Assembly: GCA_902594405.1 (NCBI GenBank)
Contig: CACJMB010000001.1
Coordinates: forward strand, 124,001 to 188,000
Length of the DNA: 64,000 bases
Source: an uncultured Pelagibacteraceae bacterium
Lineage (GTDB): Bacteria; Pseudomonadota; Alphaproteobacteria; Pelagibacterales; Pelagibacteraceae
Direction of reading: 5' to 3'
Below the pieces are notes generated by a model that saw only the letters and a list, made by a program, of their open reading frames with translations, was not told the origin of the DNA and did no database searches. The first letter of the stretch is position 1; each line of letters begins with the position of its first letter. Both the position numbers and the translations under genes were made by a program. Below, in pieces: positions 1 through 8,432 of this stretch.

Positions 1-1
1 T

Positions 2-418
2 ATTTGCCCATCAGATATAATGCACATTGATGAAAATATTAGACGTGCAAAAAATATTGAACCTAACTTTTGTTGGGAATGTTATTCTTGTGTCAAAGCT
101 TGTCCTAACCATGCTATTGATGTTAGAGGATATGCAGATTTTGCTCCAATGGGACATAGCGTTAGAGTAAGAAGGGAAGAAGAAAAAGGAACAATCTCTT
201 GGAAAATTAAATTTAGAAATGGAACTGAAAAAAACTTTGTATCTCCAATCACAACTAAGCCTTGGGGAAAATTTATTCCTAAATTAGCTGATGGGGACAA
301 ACCTAATCAAGGTGAGATAAATTCACAAAGATTATACACTGAACCAGAAGGGTTAAATATAGATGGAGAGCTTCCAACTGTACCCAAAGAGTCGTTCAAA
401 AAAGGAGTTTACTATTAA
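2..418 (+). CDS. aprB: adenylylsulfate (APS) reductase beta subunit, 5' end cut by window
   Basis: Electron-transfer subunit of APS reductase, an iron-sulfur partner of AprA in the cytoplasm. The reading frame is open to the first bases of the window (ICPSDI precedes the first ATG at 20), so the ATG at 20 in the ORF track is internal and the true start lies outside. The N-terminal ICP would be the last part of the first [4Fe-4S] cluster motif; CWECYSCVKACP supplies the second, and IDVRGYADFAPMG is typical of AprB. The long C-terminal tail fits the family, where it wraps around AprA. The stop overlaps the aprA ATG by one base (taATG), so translation is probably coupled. Confidence 0.93.
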   Translation: MCPSDIMHIDENIRRAKNIEPNFCWECYSCVKACPNHAIDVRGYADFAPMGHSVRVRREEEKGTISWKIKFRNGTEKNFVSPITTKPWGKFIPKLADGDKPNQGEINSQRLYTEPEGLNIDGELPTVPKESFKKGVYY

Positions 419-2277
419 TGGCTAGTCATAAAACACATTACGAAGATTGCGATATATTAGTTGTAGGTGGAGGTATGGCTGGAACTGGTGCTACCTTTGA
501 AGCAAGACACTGGGGTAGAGACATGAAAATTGTTTGTGTTGAAAAAGCTAACATTGATAGAAGTGGAGCTGTTGCTCAAGGACTTTATGCAATTAACTGC
601 TACATGGGAATGCAATGGGGTGAAAACCAACCAGAGGATCACGTTAGATATGCAAGAAATGATTTGATGGGAATGGTAAGAGAGGATTTAGGTTATGACA
701 TGGCTCGTCATGTAGACTCTACAGTTCATATGTTTGATGAATGGGGTCTGCCTATGATGAAGAATGAAGAAACTGGAAGATACTTAAGAGAAGGTAAATG
801 GCAGATTATGATCCATGGTGAAAGTTACAAACCTATTGTTGCTGAGGCAGCAAAAAAATCTGCAGATAAAATTTATAACAGAATAATGATTACTCATCTT
901 TTAATGGACGAGTCTCAAGACAACAGAATTGGCGGAGCAGTTGGCTTTAATATGAGAACTGGTGATTTCCATGTATTTAGAGCAAAAGCAGTAATTGTTG
1001 CTGCTGGTGGAGCTTCACACATCTTTAAACCAAGAGCAGTTGGAGAAGGAATGGGTAGAACTTGGTATGCTCCATGGAGTAACGGATCTGCATATGCATT
1101 ACCTATTGCAGCTGGTGCAAAGATGACTCAAATGGAAAACAGAATTGTATTATGTAGATTTAAAGATGGATATGGACCAGTTGGAGCATATTTCCTTCAT
1201 TTAAAGACATACACACAAAATGCAAATGGTGAAAACTATGAGAAAAAATGGTACGACCAAACTAAAGAATTAGTTGGTGAATACATTGATCATCATCCAA
1301 CACCAACTTGTTTGAGAAATCATGCATTTATTCAGGAAGTAGCTGCAGGCGGTGGACCAATACATATGGTAACTACTGAGGCTTTCCAAGATCCACATTT
1401 AGAAACAGTAGGCTGGGAAAATTTCTTAGGAATGACAGTTGGGCAAGCTGTTGTTTGGGCATCTCAAAACATTGATCCAAAATATACAAATCCAGAGTTA
1501 ACAACATCTGAACCTTATGTAATGGGTTCACATGCTACTTGTTCTGGTGCATGGGTTAGCGGCCCTGAGGATTTGTCGCCACCAGAATATTTCTGGGGTT
1601 ACAATAGAATGTTAACTATTGATGGTTTATTTGGTGCTGGAGATACAGTTGGTGGAAGTGCTCACAAGTTTTCATCTGGATCTTTTACAGAAGGTAGATT
1701 AGCTGCAAAAGCTGCTGTTAAATACATTGAAGACAAAAAAGCAGAAGGTGTTAAAGTTTCAGACAAACAGTGTGAGGATTTCAAAACTGCAGTTTATAAA
1801 CCACTAGAAAACTACACAGTTGCTAGAAATGAGATTACTGGTGGAACAGTTTCTCCTAGCTATATATCTCCAATCCAAGGTCTTCAAAGGTTGCAGAAAA
1901 TCATGGATGAATATGTGGGTGGAATTACCTCAAATTACATGACTAATGGTAATATGCTTAAGAGAGGACTTGAGTTGCTAGATTGGCTACAAGAGGACTT
2001 GGAGCATGTTGGCGCTGAAGATTATCATCAGCTCATGAGAGCTTGGGAGTTAAAACACAGAGCTTTAACTTCTCAATGTGTAACAGAACATACTTTATTT
2101 AGAGAGGAAACTAGATGGCCAGGCTACTATTATAGAGGTGATCATATGAAACTTGATGATGAAAATTGGCATTGTTTAACAGTTTCTAGACGTGACCCTA
2201 AAACTGGTAAGTTTAGTATGGAGAAAGTTCCTGTCTACCATATAGTGGATGAGAACGAGAAGAAAAAAGCTTCTTAG
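418..2277 (+). CDS. aprA: adenylylsulfate (APS) reductase alpha subunit
   Basis: FAD-containing catalytic subunit that interconverts APS with sulfite plus AMP. The 619-aa protein has the dinucleotide-binding motif DILVVGGGMAGTGAT at residues 12-26 and later fumarate-reductase-like segments (GGASHIFKPRA, GLFGAGDTVGGSAHKFSSGS). Length matches the family. It follows aprB with a 1-nt overlap. The neighbouring sulfonate lyases (suyAB, xsc) release sulfite and a sulfite exporter lies downstream, so the oxidative direction (sulfite to APS) is the likely role here; direction cannot be read from sequence. No ATP sulfurylase gene is in the window. Confidence 0.95.
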   Translation: MASHKTHYEDCDILVVGGGMAGTGATFEARHWGRDMKIVCVEKANIDRSGAVAQGLYAINCYMGMQWGENQPEDHVRYARNDLMGMVREDLGYDMARHVDSTVHMFDEWGLPMMKNEETGRYLREGKWQIMIHGESYKPIVAEAAKKSADKIYNRIMITHLLMDESQDNRIGGAVGFNMRTGDFHVFRAKAVIVAAGGASHIFKPRAVGEGMGRTWYAPWSNGSAYALPIAAGAKMTQMENRIVLCRFKDGYGPVGAYFLHLKTYTQNANGENYEKKWYDQTKELVGEYIDHHPTPTCLRNHAFIQEVAAGGGPIHMVTTEAFQDPHLETVGWENFLGMTVGQAVVWASQNIDPKYTNPELTTSEPYVMGSHATCSGAWVSGPEDLSPPEYFWGYNRMLTIDGLFGAGDTVGGSAHKFSSGSFTEGRLAAKAAVKYIEDKKAEGVKVSDKQCEDFKTAVYKPLENYTVARNEITGGTVSPSYISPIQGLQRLQKIMDEYVGGITSNYMTNGNMLKRGLELLDWLQEDLEHVGAEDYHQLMRAWELKHRALTSQCVTEHTLFREETRWPGYYYRGDHMKLDDENWHCLTVSRRDPKTGKFSMEKVPVYHIVDENEKKKAS

Positions 2278-2298
2278 TAAATAATTTAATTAAATCAA

Positions 2299-2649
2299 AT
2301 GGATATTTTATCTAAATCAGATGATGAAATATATGAATTAGCCAAACCTATTTGGGATAATTTGGTTAAATCATCTAATCTCAAAGATTATGGTGGATTT
2401 ACAAGAGATTTTTCTACTCAAATGCTCTTTGGTGCTAACGAAGTAGAGCTTGGTAAACAGTGGGCCAATAACAAGCTAATCACTAATCTTAAAGAGACTT
2501 TTGAACCTTTCGGTTGCCTTAGAAGAGGAGATCACATAACTGTTCTGATCAAACAAACAAATAAAGAGATCCCAGGAGAGTTTCTTGGAAGGTTGGTCTT
2601 AGGTGTAGAGGACGATGCGGTTAAGGTTTTTGGGGCTACCATCTATTAG
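2299..2649 (+). CDS. 116-aa protein of unknown function in the apr operon
   Basis: I do not recognise this family. The 116-aa protein is soluble-looking, with no signal peptide or membrane segment, an acidic N-terminus (MDILSKSDDEIYELAKPIW) and a more beta-like C-terminal half (EFLGRLVLGVEDDAVKVFGA). It has a single cysteine (GCLRRGDH). It starts 21 bases after aprA on the same strand and so is probably co-transcribed. An accessory, assembly or electron-transfer role for AprBA is conceivable from position only. Confidence 0.8.
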   Translation: MDILSKSDDEIYELAKPIWDNLVKSSNLKDYGGFTRDFSTQMLFGANEVELGKQWANNKLITNLKETFEPFGCLRRGDHITVLIKQTNKEIPGEFLGRLVLGVEDDAVKVFGATIY

Positions 2650-2717
2650 ACAAAAAAAATTGCTTAACAATAAATAATTGTTTGACAAATTTCGTTGTGG
2701 GTGTATTGACGAATTTA

Positions 2718-2852
2718 ATGTTACTTTCTAACGTAAAAATTATAAACAAACTCTCAAATTTTAAAACTACATTTATTAAAGCAGGAATTATAGCAAGCTT
2801 AACAGCTTATTGGGGAGTGATTTTAGTTGGAACTTTTATCACTTTTAACTAA
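2718..2852 (+). CDS. 44-aa single-span membrane peptide (not in the ORF track)
   Basis: An ATG at 2718 opens a 44-codon frame, MLLSNVKIINKLSN...TFITFN. The N-terminal ~20 residues are basic and polar, and residues 23-43 (GIIASLTAYWGVILVGTFIT) form one hydrophobic segment, so an N-in single-span membrane protein is predicted. It lies between the 116-aa apr-linked gene and the sulfite exporter, all on the plus strand, and ends at a hairpin. A membrane anchor or small partner for AprBA or the exporter is possible, but only from position. No convincing SD is present. Confidence 0.55.
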   Translation: MLLSNVKIINKLSNFKTTFIKAGIIASLTAYWGVILVGTFITFN

Positions 2853-2881
2853 GTTGTTTTTTAACAACTTTTAAATTTTTT
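2851..2881 (+). terminator. AT-rich hairpin plus T-run, possible intrinsic terminator
   Basis: AAGTTGTT (2851-2858) pairs perfectly with AACAACTT (2863-2870) around a TTTT loop, followed by TTAAATTTTTT. It begins on the stop codon of the 44-aa ORF and sits just before the TSUP exporter start at 2882. The stem is weak (mostly A-T), so it may only partly reduce read-through from apr into the exporter gene. Confidence 0.4.
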
Positions 2882-3961
2882 ATGGAAGTATTTTTACCGA
2901 TAGCTCAAGTTTTTGTTAACCCTATCGAGATACTTTTATTAAGTGCAATAGTAGGTGTGCTTTCAGGTTTATTTGGTGTTGGTGGCGGGTTTTTGATGAC
3001 ACCTTTTCTAATTTTTTTAGGAATACCTCCCGCATATGCTGTTGCTAATGAAGCAAATAATATTTTAGCTACTTCAGTTTCTGGTTCTACCACGCATTAT
3101 TTAAAAAATACTTTAGATTATAAAATGGGTTCAATGATTGTAATTGGAGGTGTAATTGGAACTTCTTTGGGAATTTATACTTTTACTTATTTCAAAGGTA
3201 TTGGAAAAATTGATACAGTTATATCTCTGGCCTACATGTATATATTAGCAATAATCGGAACTTTAATGCTTGTTGAAAGTTTGGGTGAAATAGATAAAGC
3301 AAAAAGAAACGTCGTAGTTAAAAAAAAATTACATGTTCATTATTGGATACATGGTCTTCCATTAAGAATGAGATTTCCAAAATCAAAATTATATGAGAGT
3401 ATTTTTACTCCAATTATAATTGGTCTATTAGTTGGATTTATTGCAGCTATTATGGGAATTGGAGGTGCGTTTATTTTAGTTCCAGCAATGATTTATATAA
3501 TTAAAATGCCTACTAAATTAGTTCCTGGCACATCTTTATTTGTAACAATTTTTGTAAGTGTGGTTGTTACTTTTCTTCATTCATTTAATTATGGATCTAT
3601 AGATTTATTTTTAGTTACTATGTTGGTTGTGGGATCCATCATAGGAGTGCAGGTTGGACAAAAATTAGGAGAAAGAATTGATAGTTCTGGTTTAAGAGCT
3701 TTATTGGCAATTTTATTATTAATAGTGGGTATAGCGATAGCATACGATACTTTTTTCGCAGAAAAAGTTATTAACGGATCCGCTAAAGGAATTAGTTCAG
3801 ATTTAAACTTCTTTTCTAGATTCATAATTGATTTTTCTAAAGAAATGCCTTTCTTTTATGGACTATTTACAATTATGTTTGCAATTATTTTAGGTGTAGG
3901 AGCGGCTTTTATAAGAAGATTTATTTCAAACTTTAGAAAAAAATTATTAGTTAAATCTTAA
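2882..3961 (+). CDS. TSUP (TauE/SafE) family sulfite/sulfonate exporter
   Basis: Inner-membrane permease of the TSUP family, whose members include TauE-type sulfite/organosulfonate exporters. The 359-aa protein has two homologous halves with glycine-rich motifs, GVLSGLFGVGGGFLMTP near residue 25 and AAIMGIGGAFILVPA near residue 190, separated by a basic cytoplasmic loop, and an extra C-terminal membrane span followed by RRFISNFRKK. It is longer than the ~250-aa typical members. Next to aprBA and near suyAB/xsc it most plausibly exports excess sulfite; other anions are possible. It converges on the YeiH gene with a 4-nt overlap. Confidence 0.85.
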   Translation: MEVFLPIAQVFVNPIEILLLSAIVGVLSGLFGVGGGFLMTPFLIFLGIPPAYAVANEANNILATSVSGSTTHYLKNTLDYKMGSMIVIGGVIGTSLGIYTFTYFKGIGKIDTVISLAYMYILAIIGTLMLVESLGEIDKAKRNVVVKKKLHVHYWIHGLPLRMRFPKSKLYESIFTPIIIGLLVGFIAAIMGIGGAFILVPAMIYIIKMPTKLVPGTSLFVTIFVSVVVTFLHSFNYGSIDLFLVTMLVVGSIIGVQVGQKLGERIDSSGLRALLAILLLIVGIAIAYDTFFAEKVINGSAKGISSDLNFFSRFIIDFSKEMPFFYGLFTIMFAIILGVGAAFIRRFISNFRKKLLVKS

Positions 3962-5025
3962 TTAAAAAAATTTAAATATAATTCAATAGTTGTAATACTA
4001 ACTAATCCTACAGTTGCCATTCCTATAAAACCAACTACAAAAGGTTTGTAGCCCATATTTTTAATTTCTTTTAAATTAGTGGATAGACCAATTGCTGCCA
4101 TAGCCATTGTTAAAAATATTTTTGAGGAAAACTTAATACCTTCAATTGTAACTAACCAATTGTAATTATTTGAGTAGATTAGATCACCTAAATTTCTAAT
4201 TATTATCATTGCTACAAAACCAAGGACAAAGTAAGGAAAAATATCTATTATTGAGTATTTCTTATCTGTAGTTTTTCCTCGATTGTAAAGAAATGCAAAT
4301 AAAGGGATCATGATAACCAGAAAAGTGTTCCTTATTAATTTTGTGACTGTTGCAATATTTAAAGTTTCAGGACTATTAAATTGCTGGTCATAAATCAGTC
4401 CTGCAGCTGCAACTTGAGAGGTTTCATGGATTGAGGTTCCCAAAAACAATCCAATTAATAAAGGCTCGCTTTCGAAATAAAAGTTGGCAAAATACGGATA
4501 AATAAGCATCGAAAGAATTCCAAATAATGTAATATTAGCAATTGAATATGATACCTCATTTTTTTTTGCACCAATTACAGGAGCAGTAGCCATTATTGCA
4601 GTAGTACCACAGACAGTGCTGCCTATTGATATTAAGTAAGCCATTCTTGTTGGTATTTTTAATTTTTTAATAAGAAGTTTAATTACTATTAGTACACTAA
4701 TTATACAGATTATAATTAATGGAATTGCTATTGCTCCAAATTCTAAAAATTCAAATGGTTTCAGTTGAATACCTAAGCAAATAATTCCAAGTTTAAGAAT
4801 ATACTTTTGTGTAAAATCTAATCCTTTTAAAAAACTTTCTCTAATTTGAAAAACGTTTCCGAAAAACATCCCCAATATAATAGCGATCATCGCAGTAGAT
4901 ATTGGACTTTTTTCATAGCCTAATAACTCAATACCAAGAATATTATTGAAACCTTGAGATAAAGTGTAAAGAACGAATGCCAATACAATACCCGGTAATA
5001 CAACCAGGTATTTTTTTAATTTCAT
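3958..5025 (-). CDS. YeiH/UPF0324 family putative sulfate exporter
   Basis: A 355-aa polytopic inner-membrane protein of the YeiH (putative sulfate exporter) family, recognisable from the GSTVCGTTAIMATAPVIGA segment, the GLFLGTSIHETSQVAAAG segment and ~10 membrane spans. Its start is 17 bases after the suyB stop, so it is likely the third gene of a suyA-suyB-yeiH transcript. This context suggests efflux of sulfite or sulfate released by SuyAB. The YeiH substrate is not established, so the assignment is by family name and neighbourhood. Confidence 0.85.
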   Translation of the reverse strand: MKLKKYLVVLPGIVLAFVLYTLSQGFNNILGIELLGYEKSPISTAMIAIILGMFFGNVFQIRESFLKGLDFTQKYILKLGIICLGIQLKPFEFLEFGAIAIPLIIICIISVLIVIKLLIKKLKIPTRMAYLISIGSTVCGTTAIMATAPVIGAKKNEVSYSIANITLFGILSMLIYPYFANFYFESEPLLIGLFLGTSIHETSQVAAAGLIYDQQFNSPETLNIATVTKLIRNTFLVIMIPLFAFLYNRGKTTDKKYSIIDIFPYFVLGFVAMIIIRNLGDLIYSNNYNWLVTIEGIKFSSKIFLTMAMAAIGLSTNLKEIKNMGYKPFVVGFIGMATVGLVSITTIELYLNFFN

Positions 5026-5041
5026 GAAAGACTAAAGTTGA

Positions 5042-6208
5042 TTAAGCACTTCTGTAAAGTTTGGTCATGACAAATTCTCTATGACCTAAAGCTTCAGCAC
5101 AAGTTAATCTACCGTTTGCTACTCTTAGTGTAGTTTTAATTAATTCATCACCTGCTTCAGATAAATTCATTTCTCTTGAAAGAATTTTTGAAACATCACA
5201 ATCAATGTGCTCTCCCATACCTTTTACAGTTAATGGATTAGCTGTTAATTTAACAACAGGTTCAATTGGATTTCCAACTATATTACCTTGTCCAGTTGGA
5301 AACAAATGAATATTAAAACCAGCAGCAGCTTGAAGAGTCACACATTCTGCAGCAGCAGATGATGTGTCCATAAAATACAAACCCTTTCCTTTAGTTGGTT
5401 CTTCAGCTGGTTCAAGAACATCAATAAATTTACAATTTCCAATTTTTTGAAAATTACCAAAAGCTTTTTCTTCAATTGTTGTAAGTCCTCCAGCTATATT
5501 TCCAGCTGTTGGTTGACTTTCCGAAAGATCATCTGTCGCTTCTTTTAAAATAAAATCATTATAAGAGCTCCAGGTTTTCATAAATTTGTCAGATGCTTCT
5601 TTTGTAGCTCCTCTAGTTGCACATACTTGTTCTGCACCAGTTAATTCAGATGTTTCACCAAAACACAAGTGAACACCTAATGGCTCAAGTTTGTCCATTA
5701 AATTTCCAACAGTTGGGTTTGCAGCAAGTCCTGAAGTAGTATCAGACTCTCCACATTTAACTGAAATCCATAAATCACTTAAGGGGCATTCTTCTCTTTG
5801 TTTTTCTGAAGCCCACATCACAAATTCTTGTGCTTTTTTTGATGCTTTCATTGTCGTACCAATATCTCCTGTACGCTCAATATGAAATCCTTCAACTGGT
5901 TTTCCAGTCTTAGCAATTCCATCTACAATTTTTTTTGTCCATTTTGGCTCAATACCAATAACAATTACTGCAGCAACATTTGGGTTACATCCAGTTCCTA
6001 TCATTGTTCTAAAATGAAGCTCTAAATCTGCACCAAACTGAAGTCTTCCATAAGAATGAGGAAGAGCGATTGTACCTTTAATATTGTTAGCAACTGCCTC
6101 TGCACATGCGTTTGAAATGTCATCAACTGGTAAAATAATCACATGATTTCTTGTTCCGGCTCTGCCGTTTTCTCTTTTATAACCTAAAAAGCTCTTTGGA
6201 ATTTCCAT
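5042..6208 (-). CDS. suyB: (2R)-sulfolactate sulfo-lyase, beta subunit
   Basis: Large subunit of the SuyAB lyase that splits 3-sulfolactate into pyruvate and sulfite. The 388-aa protein belongs to the UxaA/altronate dehydratase large-domain family: it opens with [21 protein letters not shown] and carries [20 protein letters not shown] near residue 150 and [16 protein letters not shown] near residue 275. Length is typical. It starts 4 bases after suyA. UxaA/GarD hydrolases share this fold, but the separate small subunit, the adjacent xsc and the sulfite-handling genes favour SuyB over a sugar-acid dehydratase. Confidence 0.88.
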   Translation of the reverse strand: MEIPKSFLGYKRENGRAGTRNHVIILPVDDISNACAEAVANNIKGTIALPHSYGRLQFGADLELHFRTMIGTGCNPNVAAVIVIGIEPKWTKKIVDGIAKTGKPVEGFHIERTGDIGTTMKASKKAQEFVMWASEKQREECPLSDLWISVKCGESDTTSGLAANPTVGNLMDKLEPLGVHLCFGETSELTGAEQVCATRGATKEASDKFMKTWSSYNDFILKEATDDLSESQPTAGNIAGGLTTIEEKAFGNFQKIGNCKFIDVLEPAEEPTKGKGLYFMDTSSAAAECVTLQAAAGFNIHLFPTGQGNIVGNPIEPVVKLTANPLTVKGMGEHIDCDVSKILSREMNLSEAGDELIKTTLRVANGRLTCAEALGHREFVMTKLYRSA

Positions 6209-6212
6209 ACTA

Positions 6213-6497
6213 TTACCACTTCTTTGTTTTTACATTGTGAACATGTACATGCTCACCTTTTTTGATTGATTTAACAACTTTACCAATATCGTGACCATAC
6301 TTTAAAATAGTATCGCCTTCTTTAAGGTCAACCATCGCAATTTTATGACCTAAAGGTATCTCATCTACGGATTGAATATTTGTTGAACTGTCGTCTTCCA
6401 TTATCCAGCAAGCACAGTCTTGTTTAGGAGTGATTTTTTCAATAACAACTACTCCCACGTTGTCTTTTTTATCATGTATGATTATATCTGTTGCCAT
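6213..6497 (-). CDS. suyA: (2R)-sulfolactate sulfo-lyase, alpha subunit (SAF domain)
   Basis: Small subunit of sulfolactate sulfo-lyase, 94 aa, consisting of one SAF domain as in the N-terminal part of UxaA. Visible motifs are [39 protein letters not shown], a hallmark of SuyA/UxaA small domains. It is first in the minus-strand suyA-suyB-yeiH group and divergent from xsc, 111 bases away. Length and pairing with suyB match known SuyAB. Confidence 0.88.
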   Translation of the reverse strand: MATDIIIHDKKDNVGVVVIEKITPKQDCACWIMEDDSSTNIQSVDEIPLGHKIAMVDLKEGDTILKYGHDIGKVVKSIKKGEHVHVHNVKTKKW

Positions 6498-6532
6498 ATC
6501 GTGTCGATTTGTTTGTTTGAAATTCGTAAAAA

Positions 6533-6560
6533 CTTATATATTAATCGCACAAATTAACAA
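6533..6560 (-). promoter_or_regulatory. candidate suyAB promoter
   Basis: Reading the minus strand, TTGTTA (complement of 6555-6560) is followed after 16 bases by TATAAG (complement of 6533-6538). This gives about 30 bases of leader before the suyA ATG. Its -35 overlaps the -35 of the xsc promoter on the other strand. Match is moderate. Confidence 0.35.
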
Positions 6561-6583
6561 ACGAATTTTATAAATAGTATAAT
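6554..6583 (+). promoter_or_regulatory. xsc: xsc promoter (TTAACA-18-TATAAT)
   Basis: TTAACA at 6554-6559 and a perfect TATAAT at 6578-6583 are separated by 18 bases. The predicted start near 6590 leaves a ~19-base leader containing AGAGAGG (6592-6598), a good Shine-Dalgarno 10 bases before the xsc ATG. An 8-bp inverted repeat, AAATTCGT (6520-6527) and ACGAATTT (6561-6568), brackets the shared -35 area and could be an operator. Confidence 0.6.
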
Positions 6584-6608
6584 TACACTTTAGAGAGGTT
6601 CTAGTTTT

Positions 6609-8393
6609 ATGACAAAAATGACAACAGAAGAAGCTTTTGTAAAAGTTTTACAAATGCACGGTATTGAACATGCGTTTGGAATTATTGGTTCAGCCTTTAT
6701 GCCAATTTCAGATATTTTTCCAGATGCAGGTATTACTTTCTGGGATGTCGCTCATGAAACAAATGGTGGTTTAATTGCTGATGGTTACACACGAGCTACT
6801 GGTAAAATGTCAATGGTTATTGCCCAGAACGGACCTGGAATTACTGGATTAGTTACACCAATCAAAACAGCTTATTGGAATCATACTCCTCTTTTATTAG
6901 TTACACCGCAAGCAGCGAACAAAACAATGGGGCAAGGTGGATTTCAAGAAGTAGAGCAAATGAATTTATTCAAAGACATGGTTTGTTATCAAGAGGAAGT
7001 AAGAGACCCATCAAGAATGGCTGAAGTACTAAATAGAGTTATAGAAAAAGCTATAAGAGGATCAGCGCCAGCACAAATTAATGTTCCAAGAGATTATTGG
7101 TGTCAAGTAATTGATATTGATCTTCCTCCAATTGTAAGACTTGAAAGACAAGGTGGAGGGAATGATGCTGTAGCTAAAGCAGCTGACTTGCTATCTAAAG
7201 CAAAGTTTCCAGTAATATTATCAGGAGCAGGTGTTGTTATTGGAGGAGCTATAGAAGCTACAAAAAAACTTGCAGAAAAATTAGATTCACCTGTTTGTTC
7301 AGGTTACCAACATAACGATAGTTTCCCAGGAAGCCATCCTTTAGCTGTTGGTCCTCTAGGATATAATGGATCAAAAGCTGCAATGGAATTAATTTCAAAA
7401 GCTGACGTAGTGTTAGCTTTGGGAACTAGATTAAATCCTTTTTCTACTTTACCAGGTTATGGAATTGATTATTGGCCAAAGAATGCAAATATCATTCAAG
7501 TTGATATTAATCCTGACAGAATAGGTTTAACTAAAAAAGTTACTGTAGGAATAAGTGGTGATGCAAAATTAGTTGCTGAACAAATTTTTGAAAAATTATC
7601 TTCAAATGCTGGTGACACTGACAGACAAGCTAGAAAAGACTTAATTCATCAAACTAAGTCAGCTTGGTTACAAAAACTTTCGAGTTTAGATCATGAAGAT
7701 GATGATGAGGGAACAGTTTGGAATAAAGAAGCAAGAGAAAGAGATGCAGATAGAATGTCACCAAGACAAGCTTGGAGAGCAATTCAAGCAGGAATGCCTG
7801 ACGATGTAATTATATCAAGTGATATTGGAAATAATTGTGCGATAGGTAATGCTTACCCAACATTCGAAAAGCCAAGAAAATATTTAGCACCAGGTTTATT
7901 TGGTCCTTGTGGTTATGGTTTTCCATCAATATTGGGAGCAAAAATTGGTTGTCCAGATACTCCTGTTATTGGATTTGCTGGCGATGGTGCTTTTGGAATA
8001 AGTATGAATGAAATGAGCTCATGTGCAAGAGAAGAGTGGCCTGCAATAACAATGGTTATTTTCAGAAATTATCAATGGGGTGCAGAAAAAAGAAATACAA
8101 CACTTTGGTTTGATAATAACTTTGTTGGTACAGAATTAGATCCAGAATTAAGTTATGCTAAAGTTGCTGATGCTTGTGGTTTAAAAGGTGTAACTGTTAG
8201 AACAATGGAAGAAACCACAAATGCAATCAAGCAATCTTGTGAGGATCAAAAGAAAGGAATTACAACATTTATTGAGGTAATTCTTAACCAAGAGCTAGGG
8301 GAACCATTTAGAAGAGATGCTATGAAAAAACCAGTAAGAGTAGCTGGTATTAAAAAAGAGGATATGAAGAAGCAGCCTTCTTTAAATTCTTAA
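6609..8393 (+). CDS. xsc: sulfoacetaldehyde acetyltransferase
   Basis: Thiamine-diphosphate enzyme that converts sulfoacetaldehyde plus phosphate into acetyl phosphate and sulfite; cytoplasmic. The 594-aa length fits the family. The ThDP fold shows in HETNGGLIADGYTRATGKM (residues ~50-70), the GDG metal-ThDP motif in GFAGDGAFGISMNE (~residue 456), and the Xsc-like IFRNYQWGAEKRNTTLW. Xsc is the convergence point for taurine, isethionate and sulfoacetate breakdown. It has a strong promoter and SD. No phosphate acetyltransferase gene is in the window, so the fate of acetyl phosphate is not visible. Confidence 0.95.
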   Translation: MTKMTTEEAFVKVLQMHGIEHAFGIIGSAFMPISDIFPDAGITFWDVAHETNGGLIADGYTRATGKMSMVIAQNGPGITGLVTPIKTAYWNHTPLLLVTPQAANKTMGQGGFQEVEQMNLFKDMVCYQEEVRDPSRMAEVLNRVIEKAIRGSAPAQINVPRDYWCQVIDIDLPPIVRLERQGGGNDAVAKAADLLSKAKFPVILSGAGVVIGGAIEATKKLAEKLDSPVCSGYQHNDSFPGSHPLAVGPLGYNGSKAAMELISKADVVLALGTRLNPFSTLPGYGIDYWPKNANIIQVDINPDRIGLTKKVTVGISGDAKLVAEQIFEKLSSNAGDTDRQARKDLIHQTKSAWLQKLSSLDHEDDDEGTVWNKEARERDADRMSPRQAWRAIQAGMPDDVIISSDIGNNCAIGNAYPTFEKPRKYLAPGLFGPCGYGFPSILGAKIGCPDTPVIGFAGDGAFGISMNEMSSCAREEWPAITMVIFRNYQWGAEKRNTTLWFDNNFVGTELDPELSYAKVADACGLKGVTVRTMEETTNAIKQSCEDQKKGITTFIEVILNQELGEPFRRDAMKKPVRVAGIKKEDMKKQPSLNS

Positions 8394-8432
8394 AATCTTT
8401 TAAATCACAACCAATTATCGTAATCTTCCTTC

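Noticed and set aside
20-418. ATG at 20 as the aprB start
   Set aside because: The frame is open upstream and encodes ICPSDI, part of the conserved first cluster region, so aprB continues beyond the window.
8394-8432. Terminator after xsc
   Set aside because: No inverted repeat or T-run; read-through into the DAO gene is more likely.
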